Positions 8,746-17,698 are shown, counted from the first letter of the stretch. The stretch: 64,000 nt of DNA from JAJEFO01 sp965214325 (GCA_965214325.1 CBDCBG010000006.1:1488001-1552000); one strand, 5' to 3'. Notes: generated by a model from the sequence alone, not told the origin. Translations and numbers: made by a program.

Positions 8746-10314
8746 TCAGGCCATCAAAGTCGCTCTCGGACTCTCGTCCATCTGAAACGTCAAGTGATGC
8801 GCCAACCGCAGCGCAAGCTGCCCGCGCCAGGCTTCATGCACCGAGCTCTCCCAGAGGTTCCGTGTCTCGTCCGGGTCGGCCTGAATGTCATATAGCTCGC
8901 CCCAATCCTCGCCCGCGTAGATCGAGTAGCGCCACTCCCTTGTCCTGAGCGTGCGCACCCGTGCCGGGCGCTCGAATCCAAGCTTGGCCGCCCCGTCGTT
9001 GAACTCGATCAACAACTCGTCTCGATGGCGGTCCGAGCCCCTGGCAGAGGGAAGGAAGCTCCTTCCCTGCACGCCCCGGTACGGCGTCAGCCCGGCCCTG
9101 TCGATGATCGTGGGGCCGATATCGATGCTTGATGCCAGAGCTTCGGACACGCGAGCGCTCCTGTCAGCCGGGTCGGACCAGATCATCGGAACCTGCGTCA
9201 GCGCGCGAAACGGCATGGCCCCCTTCAGAAGGAGCCCGAAGTCTCCGAGGTAGTCGCCGTGATCGGAAGTGAACAGGATCACCGTGTTCTCGTAGAGACC
9301 GCGCTCCTTGAGCGCATTGACGATCCGGCCAACTTGGTCGTCGATCATCGTGACCATGCCGGCCGTCAGCGCCATTGCCTCGCGCAACTCCTGGTCTCCT
9401 ACACGCATCGCCGTCTGCTTCGTGAATTGCCCGCCGCCCTCGCGGAAATTCCGCTCAAGCCAAGCCAGCGGTGGAGGCGGATTCCGATGCGCCTCGTATG
9501 GAAGGCGCAACTCGAACTGATCCGGCGAATACTTGTCCCAGTACTTCCCGGGCGGATTGAACGGGTGATGCGGATCCGGAAACGAGACAAACGCCAGGAA
9601 CGGCGCATTCGAGCGTGCCGCGTCGCCCACGTAGTCGATCGCCCGGTCCGCGACCCATGTCGTCGGGTACAGTGCCTCGGGAACCGGGGTCCGGTACGCC
9701 TGCGGACAGGAATAGTTATGCGACAACTCGTTCGCGTCGTCCCAGAGCCCCCGCCAGTCCGGCACCTGGTTCCTGAGCCATTGCAGGTAATGTCCACGGC
9801 AGCGATCTCCGTGCGCGGACGCGAACTCGACGTGATTGAAGCCGAAATAGGGCGTGCCGACCCTGTACTCGTCACCTCCATAGAGCTCGGGATCCTCCTG
9901 CGATACATCTTCTGCAAGCGGCTTCCAGGCCTCTTCGACCCGTCGCGGCGGCAGACCTTCAGGGTCCGGCAGGTGCCGTGCCGGATCATGCGTGAATGGC
10001 TGCAGATGGCTCTTGCCGATCAACGCCGTGTCGTAGCCTGCTGCAGCAAGAACGTCTGCAAAGGTGTTGGCCGAGGCCGGAAGCGTGCATCCGTTGTAGC
10101 GAAGCCCGTGGCGCGACGGCATCCGGGCCGTCATGATGGAGGCACGGTTCGGCATGCAGATCGGGGCCGCCACGTGAAACTCCGAAAACCGCGTGCCCTG
10201 CGATGCGAGAGCGTCGATGTTGGGCGTCTCGACGACAGGATGGCCATAGCAGCCAAGCCAGTCGCAACGCTGCTGGTCGGTGATCAGGAACAGGAAATTC
10301 GGGCGATCTTTCAT
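8746..10314 (-). CDS. Sulfatase (type I, formylglycine-dependent) in a TRAP transporter operon
   Basis: 522 residues with alkaline-phosphatase-superfamily layout. Metal ligands are at D13-Q14 (FLITDQQ). The C-x-P-x-R signature is C53-M-P-N-R57 within PICMPNRAS; C53 would be converted to formylglycine. A second metal block is LFTSDHGDYLGD. The family hydrolyses sulfate esters or, in some branches, phosphonate or phosphate monoesters. The start ATG overlaps the stop of the upstream TRAP permease gene by 4 bp (ATGA), so the two are translationally coupled, suggesting that the imported solute or a product of it is the substrate. No obvious signal peptide, so probably cytoplasmic. Confidence 0.88.
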   Translation of the reverse strand: MKDRPNFLFLITDQQRCDWLGCYGHPVVETPNIDALASQGTRFSEFHVAAPICMPNRASIMTARMPSRHGLRYNGCTLPASANTFADVLAAAGYDTALIGKSHLQPFTHDPARHLPDPEGLPPRRVEEAWKPLAEDVSQEDPELYGGDEYRVGTPYFGFNHVEFASAHGDRCRGHYLQWLRNQVPDWRGLWDDANELSHNYSCPQAYRTPVPEALYPTTWVADRAIDYVGDAARSNAPFLAFVSFPDPHHPFNPPGKYWDKYSPDQFELRLPYEAHRNPPPPLAWLERNFREGGGQFTKQTAMRVGDQELREAMALTAGMVTMIDDQVGRIVNALKERGLYENTVILFTSDHGDYLGDFGLLLKGAMPFRALTQVPMIWSDPADRSARVSEALASSIDIGPTIIDRAGLTPYRGVQGRSFLPSARGSDRHRDELLIEFNDGAAKLGFERPARVRTLRTREWRYSIYAGEDWGELYDIQADPDETRNLWESSVHEAWRGQLALRLAHHLTFQMDESPRATLMA

Positions 10315-12662
10315 GTCGCGCCCGCAGACCGTCGCCGTGCGCCAAGTCGATGCCACGCCAGGATCGCGACGCCGGCCAGGAAAGCCGGACCATGAACCGC
10401 CGGGTTGCCGGACATGACAAGCACGGCGAGCGCAAGGCGCAGCCCCCATTCCCATGTCGCCAGCGGGATCCGGTCAAACCGCGCCAATGCACTGGCTAGC
10501 AGGACGAGCGCCAGCAGCAGCCGAACCAGGATCAGGGCCAGCGCGCCCAATTCGACCGTGCCGTCATACCCCGGCAGGTAGCTGCCGTCGGTCGCGCCGG
10601 GATCAAGGAAGGCCGCCTCGATCAGCAACAGTTCGGGGTTAAGCGCGAACACGAAGGGAATCACGAACATCACGATCCCGATCCTGACCGCCGCCAAGCC
10701 GGTCCGCATGGGATCCTGCTTGGTAATCGACGCTGCGGCGAAGGCCGCCAAGGCGACAGGAGGCGTGATCGCCGACGCCACCGCAAAGTAGAAAACGAAC
10801 ATGTGCGCCGTGAACACGGCCATGCCCAGTCCGGACAGGACCGGTCCCATCAGCAGGGCGACGTTCACGTAGGCAGGCACGGCGGGCATGCCCATGCCGA
10901 GCAAGACCGCGAGGACCATCGTGGCGACCAGCGCCATGAGCTGGAAGAGTAGCGATCCTCCCGCCCCCAGCCCGAGACTCTTCAGCCACCCAAGCACGTC
11001 AAGCGCGATGAAGACCGGCAACCCCGTGAACTTCAGGCAGAAGTCGATGATCGTCACGGCAAGGAACATGAGGTAGAGGGTCGAGATCAGGCATCCTGCG
11101 TCCGCCACGGCATCGATCAGCCTGCGAGGCCGCGCCCGCATCTTCGGATCAAGGAACAGAAGAAGCACCAGCAACGCAACCGCCCACCAGCCTGCGCTTC
11201 CCGCATCGCCGGCCGAGTTCTGAACGATCTTCAGCACCCAGGGCAGCGAGCTGATTTGGCACCCGGCCTCCGTGATCACGCGCTCGGCTCCGAGAAGCCA
11301 GCCTGCCGGTCCGCAGCCCACCTCTTCCTTGGTCGTAAGGAGCAGGACGAGGATGACCAGGATCGGCCCGAATATCATGCCGAGATTCAGCATGTCCTGG
11401 CGATCGAGTTCCATCTCGGGCGTAAGTTGGCCGAATGCCTTGATCTTCTGCTTGCGCGCCTGAAACACCACGGCCAGGAACAGGCACAGGAAATAGGCAA
11501 GGGCCGGAATCACGGCCGCAACGATGACCTGGCTGTACGGCACCCCGGTCAAGGCGGCGAGCACGAATGCGGCGACACCCATCACCGGCGGCATGATCGA
11601 GCCCCCGGAGGAGGCCGCAGCCTCCATGGCCCCGGCGAAGACCTTCGAGAACCCGCGCTTCACCATCATCGGGATGGTCAGCACCCCCGTCGAAAGCACG
11701 TTCACGATCGGTCCGCCCGAGATCGTTCCGAACATGGCCGAGGAGACGATCGCCGCATGCGCCGGACCACCCGTCAGGTTGCGGGTCCAGCGAAACGCGA
11801 GCTTGATCAGCGATTGCCCGCCCGCCGACGCCCCGAACAGCGATCCCAGGATCAGGTACGGGAAGATGGTATTGAGAATGATGTCCATGAAACGGCCCAA
11901 GAGGCCGCTCCCGTTGTTGACGAGGATGTCGTGCACCTTCGGGCGGCCGTCGCCCAGCAATCTGGGCTCGCCCGCAAGCTTCGTCATCAGGTACTTGTTG
12001 ATGTCGTCGGGGCCGTGAAAGTACCAGACCATGACGGTGAGGAACGTGTACGCCGCCACCCCGAGCGCCACAAGCACGAGAGGCAATCCCCAGACCTTGA
12101 CGTTGTAGCACAGGAAGACAAGGATCGAGAGGCCCACGATCAGCACCAGCCAGCCGCCGGTCGTCCCGACACATTGCGGGTCATCCACTGTCGTGGGCTC
12201 GGGCAGTCCGTAGAGTTCGGCGAATTCCTTTTCCGCCTTCAGGCTTTCCACGATCAGGCGCTCCCGCTCTCCGGTGATCTGGTCGATCAGGCAAATGGCC
12301 TCGAATTCGATCAGGAAGGTCGTCGAAATCATTATCGCCGTGACGACCAGCGCAGCATCCATGAAGAGCCCGAACCAGCGGCGGCGGGGAGACCTCCCGC
12401 GCCAGTCCCGCCACATCGAGTGCTTCAGCGCCACGATGAGCATCATCAGCGCGAATATGATCGGGAAGAACCATTCGCGGGGGAACTTGCGGGCCGTGAT
12501 CCGGTCGAAGCCCGTCAAGTTGCGCAGACCGTCTTCAAGTCCGGGGATGCCCGGGGTGGCGTTTAGCAGTCCGGCAACGACGAACGCGACAGCCAGCACG
12601 TACAGCAATCGCTCGGCGAAGGTTCGTGATGCCACTTCTGATCCGGCGTTCGCTTTGGCCAT
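10311..12662 (-). CDS. TRAP transporter fused permease (4TM/12TM, TAXI-type)
   Basis: 783 residues, almost entirely hydrophobic, combining the small (DctQ) and large (DctM) membrane subunits in one chain as usual for TAXI-type TRAP systems. DctM-type blocks include SSAMFGTISGGPIVNVLSTG and EAAASSGGSIMPPVMGVAAF in the middle, and LGMGMPAVPAYVNVALL further on. It would use an ion gradient to import the ligand delivered by the receptor gene upstream (12780-13829). The ATG at 12662 has AGGAGG about 11 bases upstream; the longer frame to 12716 lacks this. It overlaps the sulfatase start by 4 bp. Confidence 0.92.
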   Translation of the reverse strand: MAKANAGSEVASRTFAERLLYVLAVAFVVAGLLNATPGIPGLEDGLRNLTGFDRITARKFPREWFFPIIFALMMLIVALKHSMWRDWRGRSPRRRWFGLFMDAALVVTAIMISTTFLIEFEAICLIDQITGERERLIVESLKAEKEFAELYGLPEPTTVDDPQCVGTTGGWLVLIVGLSILVFLCYNVKVWGLPLVLVALGVAAYTFLTVMVWYFHGPDDINKYLMTKLAGEPRLLGDGRPKVHDILVNNGSGLLGRFMDIILNTIFPYLILGSLFGASAGGQSLIKLAFRWTRNLTGGPAHAAIVSSAMFGTISGGPIVNVLSTGVLTIPMMVKRGFSKVFAGAMEAAASSGGSIMPPVMGVAAFVLAALTGVPYSQVIVAAVIPALAYFLCLFLAVVFQARKQKIKAFGQLTPEMELDRQDMLNLGMIFGPILVILVLLLTTKEEVGCGPAGWLLGAERVITEAGCQISSLPWVLKIVQNSAGDAGSAGWWAVALLVLLLFLDPKMRARPRRLIDAVADAGCLISTLYLMFLAVTIIDFCLKFTGLPVFIALDVLGWLKSLGLGAGGSLLFQLMALVATMVLAVLLGMGMPAVPAYVNVALLMGPVLSGLGMAVFTAHMFVFYFAVASAITPPVALAAFAAASITKQDPMRTGLAAVRIGIVMFVIPFVFALNPELLLIEAAFLDPGATDGSYLPGYDGTVELGALALILVRLLLALVLLASALARFDRIPLATWEWGLRLALAVLVMSGNPAVHGPAFLAGVAILAWHRLGARRRSAGAT

Positions 12663-12717
12663 CGTGACCAATCCCTCCTCGCAGGGCACGGTGCCGCCCG
12701 CCTCAGCGGCACGCATG

Positions 12718-12772
12718 CCGGACCGCTCAGGGTCCGGGCGATCCGGTCAGTGTCTCACCTGGCTATGCCAGG
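12718..12772 (-). promoter_or_regulatory. Two intercistronic hairpins between TAXI receptor and permease genes
   Basis: CCTGGC-TAT-GCCAGG (12758-12772) is a 6-bp stem with a triloop. CCGGACC with GGTCCGG (12718-12737) is a 7-bp stem with a 6-nt loop. Both lie in the 117-bp gap after the receptor stop codon. Neither is followed by a T-run, so an RNA-stabilising or attenuating element that yields more receptor than permease is more likely than a full terminator. Confidence 0.55.
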
Positions 12773-12779
12773 CGCAGCA

Positions 12780-13829
12780 TCACGGCTTGGCGCAGTCTGG
12801 CACGGTGTAGCCCGCTTCCTCCCAGGCGCGCACGGCGCCGGGATGATACTTCAGGGGCATCGCGCCGCACATGCCGGTCGTCGACGTGTCAGCGACCTCG
12901 CCCAAGGCAACGTTCGGCAGGAACGGCGTCTTTGACTTGATGGCGTCAAGATTGTCGAGAACGGCTTTCGTCAGCTGGTAGGCCGTCTCCTCGTCCATGT
13001 CCTTGCGCACGATCTCGCCGCCAACGGTAGCCACGCCGCGAAACATGTCATCTTCCGAAACCACCGTTACGCCTTCGGCCTGCACGGCCTCGCTGAGCGG
13101 GATTTCGACCCGGCCGGAGCCAGGAGCCTTCATGTATTTCTGAGCCGCTTCACCCTCGAAGACGTCCTTCGGCATCGACCACATGGTCATGGCCCCGGCT
13201 GCAACGGCCTGGGTATGGCGGCCATCGGGGAAACTCGAAGGAAGCACGAATGCGTCTGCGGAACCGTCTGTCATGGTCTTGACACCCTGGTCCCAGTTCA
13301 CCTGCACGCCGGTATAGTCCTCGCCGTCGACAAGACCTGTCGCAATCTTGACGATGCCGCGGGCATTGGTCAGCGCAGCGCCCCGGGGCGGGCCGTTGTA
13401 GATGCGCTTCCCCTCGAGGTCACCCCAGCCCTTGACGGAAGAGCTGGTATATGCGGACAAGGTGAACGCCCCCAGCCGATACGTGTAGAGAACCGCAAGA
13501 CGGTCCACGTACTCCGCTCCGGATTCGGGTCCAAGCTTTGCGTAAGGCCCGGCTCCCCTGGACAGCAGGAACGGCAGGATGAACGGCGTGGCCGTGATGT
13601 CCGTCTTGCCCTCCGCCACGTTTTGCACCGAGTTGGTCAGCGTCTGGCCGGTGGCCACCTGGATGTCCGCAATGCCTGCGGCCGAAGCGAATTCGCCAAG
13701 TGCAAGAACGGTGTTGCCGGGCACGCCGGCGGCGTTCGCCGTTTCCGCCGTCAGGTTCTGCTGCGCGGCGGCGGCACCCGCAAGAAATCCCGTCGCGGCC
13801 AAGGCGGCCGCAATTTTCTTCAGCTTCAT
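12780..13829 (-). CDS. TAXI-family TRAP transporter solute-binding protein
   Basis: 349 residues beginning MKLKKIAAALAATGFLAGAAAA, a clear Sec signal peptide with a likely cleavage after AAA. The mature protein has the TAXI-type body, including GQTLTNSVQNVAEGKTDI near the N-terminus and DGSADAFVLPSSFPDGR in the centre. It would bind an organic acid in the periplasm and pass it to the fused permease encoded downstream. GGGAGG lies 5 bases before the ATG. First gene of the operon; it diverges from the ThDP-enzyme gene across a region with a strong dyad. Confidence 0.92.
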   Translation of the reverse strand: MKLKKIAAALAATGFLAGAAAAQQNLTAETANAAGVPGNTVLALGEFASAAGIADIQVATGQTLTNSVQNVAEGKTDITATPFILPFLLSRGAGPYAKLGPESGAEYVDRLAVLYTYRLGAFTLSAYTSSSVKGWGDLEGKRIYNGPPRGAALTNARGIVKIATGLVDGEDYTGVQVNWDQGVKTMTDGSADAFVLPSSFPDGRHTQAVAAGAMTMWSMPKDVFEGEAAQKYMKAPGSGRVEIPLSEAVQAEGVTVVSEDDMFRGVATVGGEIVRKDMDEETAYQLTKAVLDNLDAIKSKTPFLPNVALGEVADTSTTGMCGAMPLKYHPGAVRAWEEAGYTVPDCAKP

Positions 13830-13847
13830 CTTGTCCTCCCAATAAAA

Positions 13848-13875
13848 AACTGGCCAATTCCGAACGTGGCCAGTT
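13848..13875. promoter_or_regulatory. Candidate operator: 9-bp inverted repeat in the divergent promoter region
   Basis: AACTGGCCA at 13848-13856 and its exact reverse complement TGGCCAGTT at 13867-13875, separated by 10 bases. The site lies between the divergent TAXI receptor and ThDP-enzyme genes, about 20 bases upstream of the receptor start. Spacing and symmetry suit a dimeric transcription factor. No regulator gene is adjacent, so the binding protein is unknown. Confidence 0.55.
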
Positions 13876-13939
13876 CTGAGGACGGGAACTTACCCATCCG
13901 CACAGATCAAGCAAGCGAATAGTGGAGCGCCCGAAACTC

Positions 13940-15667
13940 ATGCAAGGAAACGGCGATACGGCACTCATGACAGCCGGCGGAGCGCTGTTCGGCAAGCTGA
14001 AGGCGCTAGGCGTCAGCTACGTCTTTGCAAATTCCGGAACGGACTTCCCCCCGATCATCGAGGGGCTGATCGAGGCGCGCGACAAGGGCATCGACCTGCC
14101 GCAGGCCTTGACGGTGCCCCACGAGCATGTCGCCGTCGGCATGGCGCATGGACACTTCCAGATCTCGGGTCACGCCCAGGCCGTGCTGCTGCACACCAAT
14201 GTCGGGCTTTCCAACGGGGCGACCGGCGCCATCAACGCCGCCTGCGACCAGGTTCCGATGTTCCTGATGTCAGGGCGGACACCGGTGATGGAAGGCGGCC
14301 GGTTCGGCGCCCGCACGGTTCCGATCGGCTGGGGGCAGGAAATGCACGACCAGGCGGCCCTTGTGCGCGAAGCCTGCAAATGGACCTACGAACTGCGATT
14401 CCCCGACCATCTGGCCGAGGTTCTGGACCGCGGCTGGACCATCGCCAACTCGATTCCCAAGGGACCGGTCTATCTGAGCCTGCCCCGGGAAGTCCTGTGC
14501 GAAGCCTGCCCGCTTGACGGGCTCGACACCGGCACGAACATGGCGCCTGTCTCCACTGCGCCCGACCGTGCCGCGCTGACGACGGCGGCGGCCCTCCTGG
14601 CCAGGGCCGAACGGCCGCTTGTCATCGCTCAACGGGGTGCGGGCTCTCAAGAGGCATTCATGGCGCTGGCCAGGCTTGTTGAGGACTGGGCCTTTCCGCT
14701 TTCGCACTACTGGGCCAACCAGATCGCCATTCCCATGACGAGCCCGTGCCACGTAAACTGGTCCCCGGACGAGCTCGTCAGGGACGCCGACGTGATTCTC
14801 GTCATCAACGCCCTCGCCCCCTGGTGGCCCGATCGTGCCGCCCCGTCGCCGACGGCCAAGATCATCCAGCTTGGTCCCGACCCGCTCTTCGCGAGATCGT
14901 CTCCCATCCGAACGTTCCGCTCGGATGTCACGCTTGTCGGCGACACGGCAACCGCGCTTCTGGAGCTCATTGCCGCCACGAACGCCGAGGACAGGAGCGA
15001 GGAGGTCGTTGCAAGTCGTCGCGCCAGGATTGCCGCCCTTGCCGAGGAGAACCGCAACGCGGTTCGAAGCGAGGCCCGGGCAGGAAATGGCTCGCCAATG
15101 TCAAAGGAGTGGGTGAGCCACTGTCTCGGACAGGCGATCAAGGATCGCAAGGCAAGCGTCTTTCACGAGCTTGGCTGTCCGCTGCCGCCCCTCGAACTTG
15201 AACATCATCTGTCCTATTTCCAGGAACCGCATTCCGGCGGACTCGGCTGGGGCCTGCCCGCAGCTATGGGCGCGCAACTCGCGGACCCTGAACGACTCGT
15301 CTTCGCCACGGTCGGCGACGGCAGCTACATGTTCGCGAACCCGGTCGCGTGCCACCAGGTCTGCGAGGCGCTTGGTCTGCCAGTCATAACCCTGGTCTTG
15401 AACAACGAAGAATGGGGTGCAGTGCGCAGTTCGGTCACGGGGCTCTACAAGGGCGGGCTGGCAGCCAGGTCGAACGAAGTGCCCCTAACGTCGCTGAGCC
15501 CCAGCCCGGACTTCGCTGCGATTGCGAGAGCCAGCCGCGCTCATGCCGAAACGGTTGTCGACGGCGAGGAGTTGCCGGGTGCGCTGGAGCGGGCGATCAA
15601 TGTCGCGACCGAGGAGCGACGACAGGTCCTGCTGAACATCTCGATCAAGAAGTCCGGCCCGCACTGA
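13940..15667 (+). CDS. Thiamine-diphosphate-dependent enzyme (acetolactate synthase-like)
   Basis: About 575 residues with the three-domain ThDP layout. The N-terminal pyrimidine-binding domain carries the catalytic Glu in LTVPHEHVAVGMAHG. The C-terminal domain has the diphosphate motif VGDGSYMFANPVACHQ ending in LNNEEWGAV. The family includes acetolactate synthases, sulfoacetaldehyde acetyltransferase and various decarboxylases; nothing here identifies the substrate. No small regulatory subunit follows, which argues against biosynthetic acetolactate synthase. The ATG at 13940 is preferred because GGAG is about 12 bases upstream; a GTG at 13922 is the alternative. It diverges from the TRAP operon, so it may act on the imported acid. 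Confidence 0.85.
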   Translation: MQGNGDTALMTAGGALFGKLKALGVSYVFANSGTDFPPIIEGLIEARDKGIDLPQALTVPHEHVAVGMAHGHFQISGHAQAVLLHTNVGLSNGATGAINAACDQVPMFLMSGRTPVMEGGRFGARTVPIGWGQEMHDQAALVREACKWTYELRFPDHLAEVLDRGWTIANSIPKGPVYLSLPREVLCEACPLDGLDTGTNMAPVSTAPDRAALTTAAALLARAERPLVIAQRGAGSQEAFMALARLVEDWAFPLSHYWANQIAIPMTSPCHVNWSPDELVRDADVILVINALAPWWPDRAAPSPTAKIIQLGPDPLFARSSPIRTFRSDVTLVGDTATALLELIAATNAEDRSEEVVASRRARIAALAEENRNAVRSEARAGNGSPMSKEWVSHCLGQAIKDRKASVFHELGCPLPPLELEHHLSYFQEPHSGGLGWGLPAAMGAQLADPERLVFATVGDGSYMFANPVACHQVCEALGLPVITLVLNNEEWGAVRSSVTGLYKGGLAARSNEVPLTSLSPSPDFAAIARASRAHAETVVDGEELPGALERAINVATEERRQVLLNISIKKSGPH

Positions 15668-15705
15668 CCGGATGCATCGTGCGCCGCCGCGAAGTCCCTG
15701 CGCCT

Positions 15706-16590
15706 TCACGGAACGCGGCGCATTTCGCCGAACCCGTAGAACGCGGCGGCCGTATCCCCGAATACCGCCAAGTGCGCCTTGTCGGGCACCAGGCTCTCAA
15801 ACGCCTCCACGATCGCGCGGTAGTTCGAATACAGGCTGTCCACGGGGAAGTTCGACCCGAACATGCATCTCGTCGCTCCGAATTGCGCCAGGCAGGTCTC
15901 GACGACGGGCCTTACGCTCTCCGCGGTCCAGTCATGCTCGAACATGCCGAGCCCCGAGAGCTTGGCGGAAACCTGCGGAAGCCCGCTCAGCCGCCCGAGA
16001 TCCCTGGCTCATGCCGTGAGGCCGTCCGGCGTCCGATCATGCGGCGACCCTGCATGGCAAAGCGCAACCCGCGTTCCGGGAGCGTCCGAAAGCACATCCG
16101 CCATGGCGCCGTAGAGTTCGGGAATCAGCTGCAGGTCAAAGCACAATCCCCTCCGCCCGACTTCGCGCAGCCCCTCGACGAAGCGCGAGTCATCGAGCAG
16201 ATCGCTCGTGCCCGTCGACCTGTCCTCTTCCGGCGCGCGGCCAACGATCTGCCGCACGCCCAGCACGGTCGGTAGTTCCTGCATCCGGTCCAGCTCCTGC
16301 CCGAGCCGCTCGGAGGTGAGGTCGGCAAAGACCACCTGTGCGATGGGCCAGTCCGGATGCGCATCTGCAACGCCCTGGACCCACGACGCTTCCGCAAATG
16401 CATCCTCGGCGCCCACCTGGATGTGGACCGATGCCTCGAACCCGCGGGCAGCCGCACGAAATTCCTCGAGTAGGTAGTTCCGCTGGATTGGCGCCGGATC
16501 GCCGAAGAACCGCTTGGCGCCCTTGGCCATCAGCCACGGGTAATGCACGGCGGAAAGGTCCCAGAGATGGTGATGCGCATCGATTCTCAT
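15706..16590 (-). pseudogene. Amidohydrolase family 2 (TIM-barrel) protein with TGA at a conserved Trp
   Basis: A single frame of 295 codons starts MRIDAHHHLWDLSAVHYPWL, the HxH metal motif of amidohydrolase_2 proteins (lactonases, decarboxylases, LigJ-like hydratases). It continues through VALCHAGSPHD and then meets TGA at 16009-16011. The same frame resumes ARDLGRLSGLP and VSAKLSGLGMFEHDW, then CMFGSNFPVDSLY near the C-terminus. Relatives have GLxAW at the stop position, so the likely change is TGG to TGA. Everything else is conserved. The start overlaps the stop of the upstream NTF2-like gene by 4 bp (ATGA). The truncated product would lack the last catalytic Asp region. Confidence 0.84.
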
Positions 16591-17579
16591 GCTGCGCCTT
16601 CCGGTAGCATGTCGATGCCTTGCGTTTTCCAGAAATGCGGCAGATCGATGAAGATCCAGTTCTCGGCGAGCAGGTCGACCTCGCGACGATAGATGTCGAT
16701 GACGCGAAACTCGCCCATTCGGCGGGTAGGCGCGCGTCCCATGAATTCGCCGGTCAGGCGCGCCTTGAAATTGGGCCAGCCGAAGAATCCGCCGTAACGC
16801 CCTTCGGCCAGCCGCGCGATGTGGCCTGTTCGCGTCCGGCTGCCGAATGCGGCCCGAAACGGCCCGGCATGCTGTTTCGCGTATCGCTCGATCGTGTAGC
16901 TCGCCCCGATGCCCGTTGGCCCCCACCAGAGCATGTCATCGCGCCATGTGCGCCTGAGCTCCTCCTCCAGGGGCAAGCCCAGATCCCAGTTGCCGAGATC
17001 GGCGATCATGTCGTTGATCAGGCCGAGCGTGCGGACGCCCTCGGATTCGGGCTGAGGGTCCAGGAGCAGCCCGTCATGGGTCCTGGGTCCCGGCTGCACG
17101 AGATGCTGTGCCGTCGCGTCCGGAAACGGGTTCTGCCCGGCCTGGGCCATGAGATGCGGGATGTCGAAATACATCGCGGTCTCCGCGATCCTGTCACCGC
17201 CCACCCGATGGAACGTGCAGTAGCGCAGCATCACGATCTTGCCGGACGGTCGGATGCCCAGCCACGGCTTGTCGAAGAGGCCGAGCAGATGCCCCATCGA
17301 GACCACCCATGTGGTCTTGAACCCGTCGATTTCGTTCCTGCCGGCAAAGAAGATGTCCTCGCGCCGCTGAAGTCCGGCAAGCGATCGCTTCAACGGCATC
17401 CAGAACCGGTGTGACACGTCCCGAACGTCGTCCAGGGCGCCGAACGGATGAAACCCGCGCCACAGGAAGCCGATGCCCGAAAACTCCTCGAGCACAGCGG
17501 TGATTCCGTCGCCTTCCGCCCCGTCGAGGGCGGCATGAAACGCCCGAACTACGTCTTTCTGCCTCTGAAAGGCGTCCAT
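16587..17579 (-). CDS. Tandem NTF2/SnoaL-like protein, type A
   Basis: 330 residues that appear to hold two SnoaL/NTF2-like alpha+beta cone domains. The first is roughly residues 1-150 (LWRGFHPFGALDD, MGHLLGLFDKPWLG, YCTFHRV). The second is roughly 190-325 (MLWWGPTGIGAS, AEGRYGGFFGWPNF, AENWIFIDLPHFWKTQGIDM). Such domains form hydrophobic pockets used by cyclases, isomerases and dehydratases or just for ligand binding; no activity can be assigned. The start at 17579 has AGGAG about 5 bases upstream. It is translationally coupled to the amidohydrolase gene and divergent from the ABC ATPase gene. It is the closest relative of the disrupted copy at 39.4-45.9 kb. Confidence 0.8.
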   Translation of the reverse strand: MDAFQRQKDVVRAFHAALDGAEGDGITAVLEEFSGIGFLWRGFHPFGALDDVRDVSHRFWMPLKRSLAGLQRREDIFFAGRNEIDGFKTTWVVSMGHLLGLFDKPWLGIRPSGKIVMLRYCTFHRVGGDRIAETAMYFDIPHLMAQAGQNPFPDATAQHLVQPGPRTHDGLLLDPQPESEGVRTLGLINDMIADLGNWDLGLPLEEELRRTWRDDMLWWGPTGIGASYTIERYAKQHAGPFRAAFGSRTRTGHIARLAEGRYGGFFGWPNFKARLTGEFMGRAPTRRMGEFRVIDIYRREVDLLAENWIFIDLPHFWKTQGIDMLPEGAA

Positions 17580-17612
17580 GTCTCCTGCCCGCAAAACCGT
17601 CATCCGCAATCG

Positions 17613-17647
17613 CCTGCAACAAAGATCTTGCTTGCGATCGTTGCAGG
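17613..17647. promoter_or_regulatory. Inverted repeat in the divergent NTF2-like/ABC ATPase promoter region
   Basis: CCTGCAAC at 17613-17620 and GTTGCAGG at 17640-17647 form a perfect 8-bp inverted repeat with a 19-base spacer. The right arm overlaps the GGAG used as Shine-Dalgarno distance region of neither gene, so a DNA-binding role is more plausible than an RNA hairpin. It is one of two dyads in this 119-bp intergenic region. Confidence 0.4.
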
Positions 17648-17659
17648 AGTCTACAGTGC

Positions 17660-17675
17660 TTGCAAGCGTATGCAA
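17660..17675. promoter_or_regulatory. Candidate LacI-family operator
   Basis: TTGCAAGCGTATGCAA is an imperfect 16-bp palindrome (TTGCA and TGCAA arms) centred on CG, the usual core of LacI-family operators. It lies 24 bases upstream of the ABC ATPase start. A LacI-family regulator is encoded in the same operon (21217-22242), so autoregulation of this operon and possibly the divergent one is a reasonable inference. Confidence 0.55.
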
Positions 17676-17698
17676 AACCGGGTCCTGCGGAGGGTTCA

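Noticed and set aside
11256..12566. Long plus-strand open frame opposite the TRAP permease
   Set aside because: Shadow of a hydrophobic gene: the product is Arg/His/Asp-rich with no motifs, and the minus strand encodes a clear DctQM fusion.
7464..16011. TGA used as a Trp codon in this organism, given TGA at conserved Trp positions in two or three genes
   Set aside because: Many intact genes end in TGA at the expected length, and several have ATGA overlaps (sulfatase/TRAP permease, NTF2-like/LacI, istA/istB, CoA ligase/CaiD-like). TGA is therefore a working stop codon, and TGG-to-TGA nonsense mutation is the simpler explanation.
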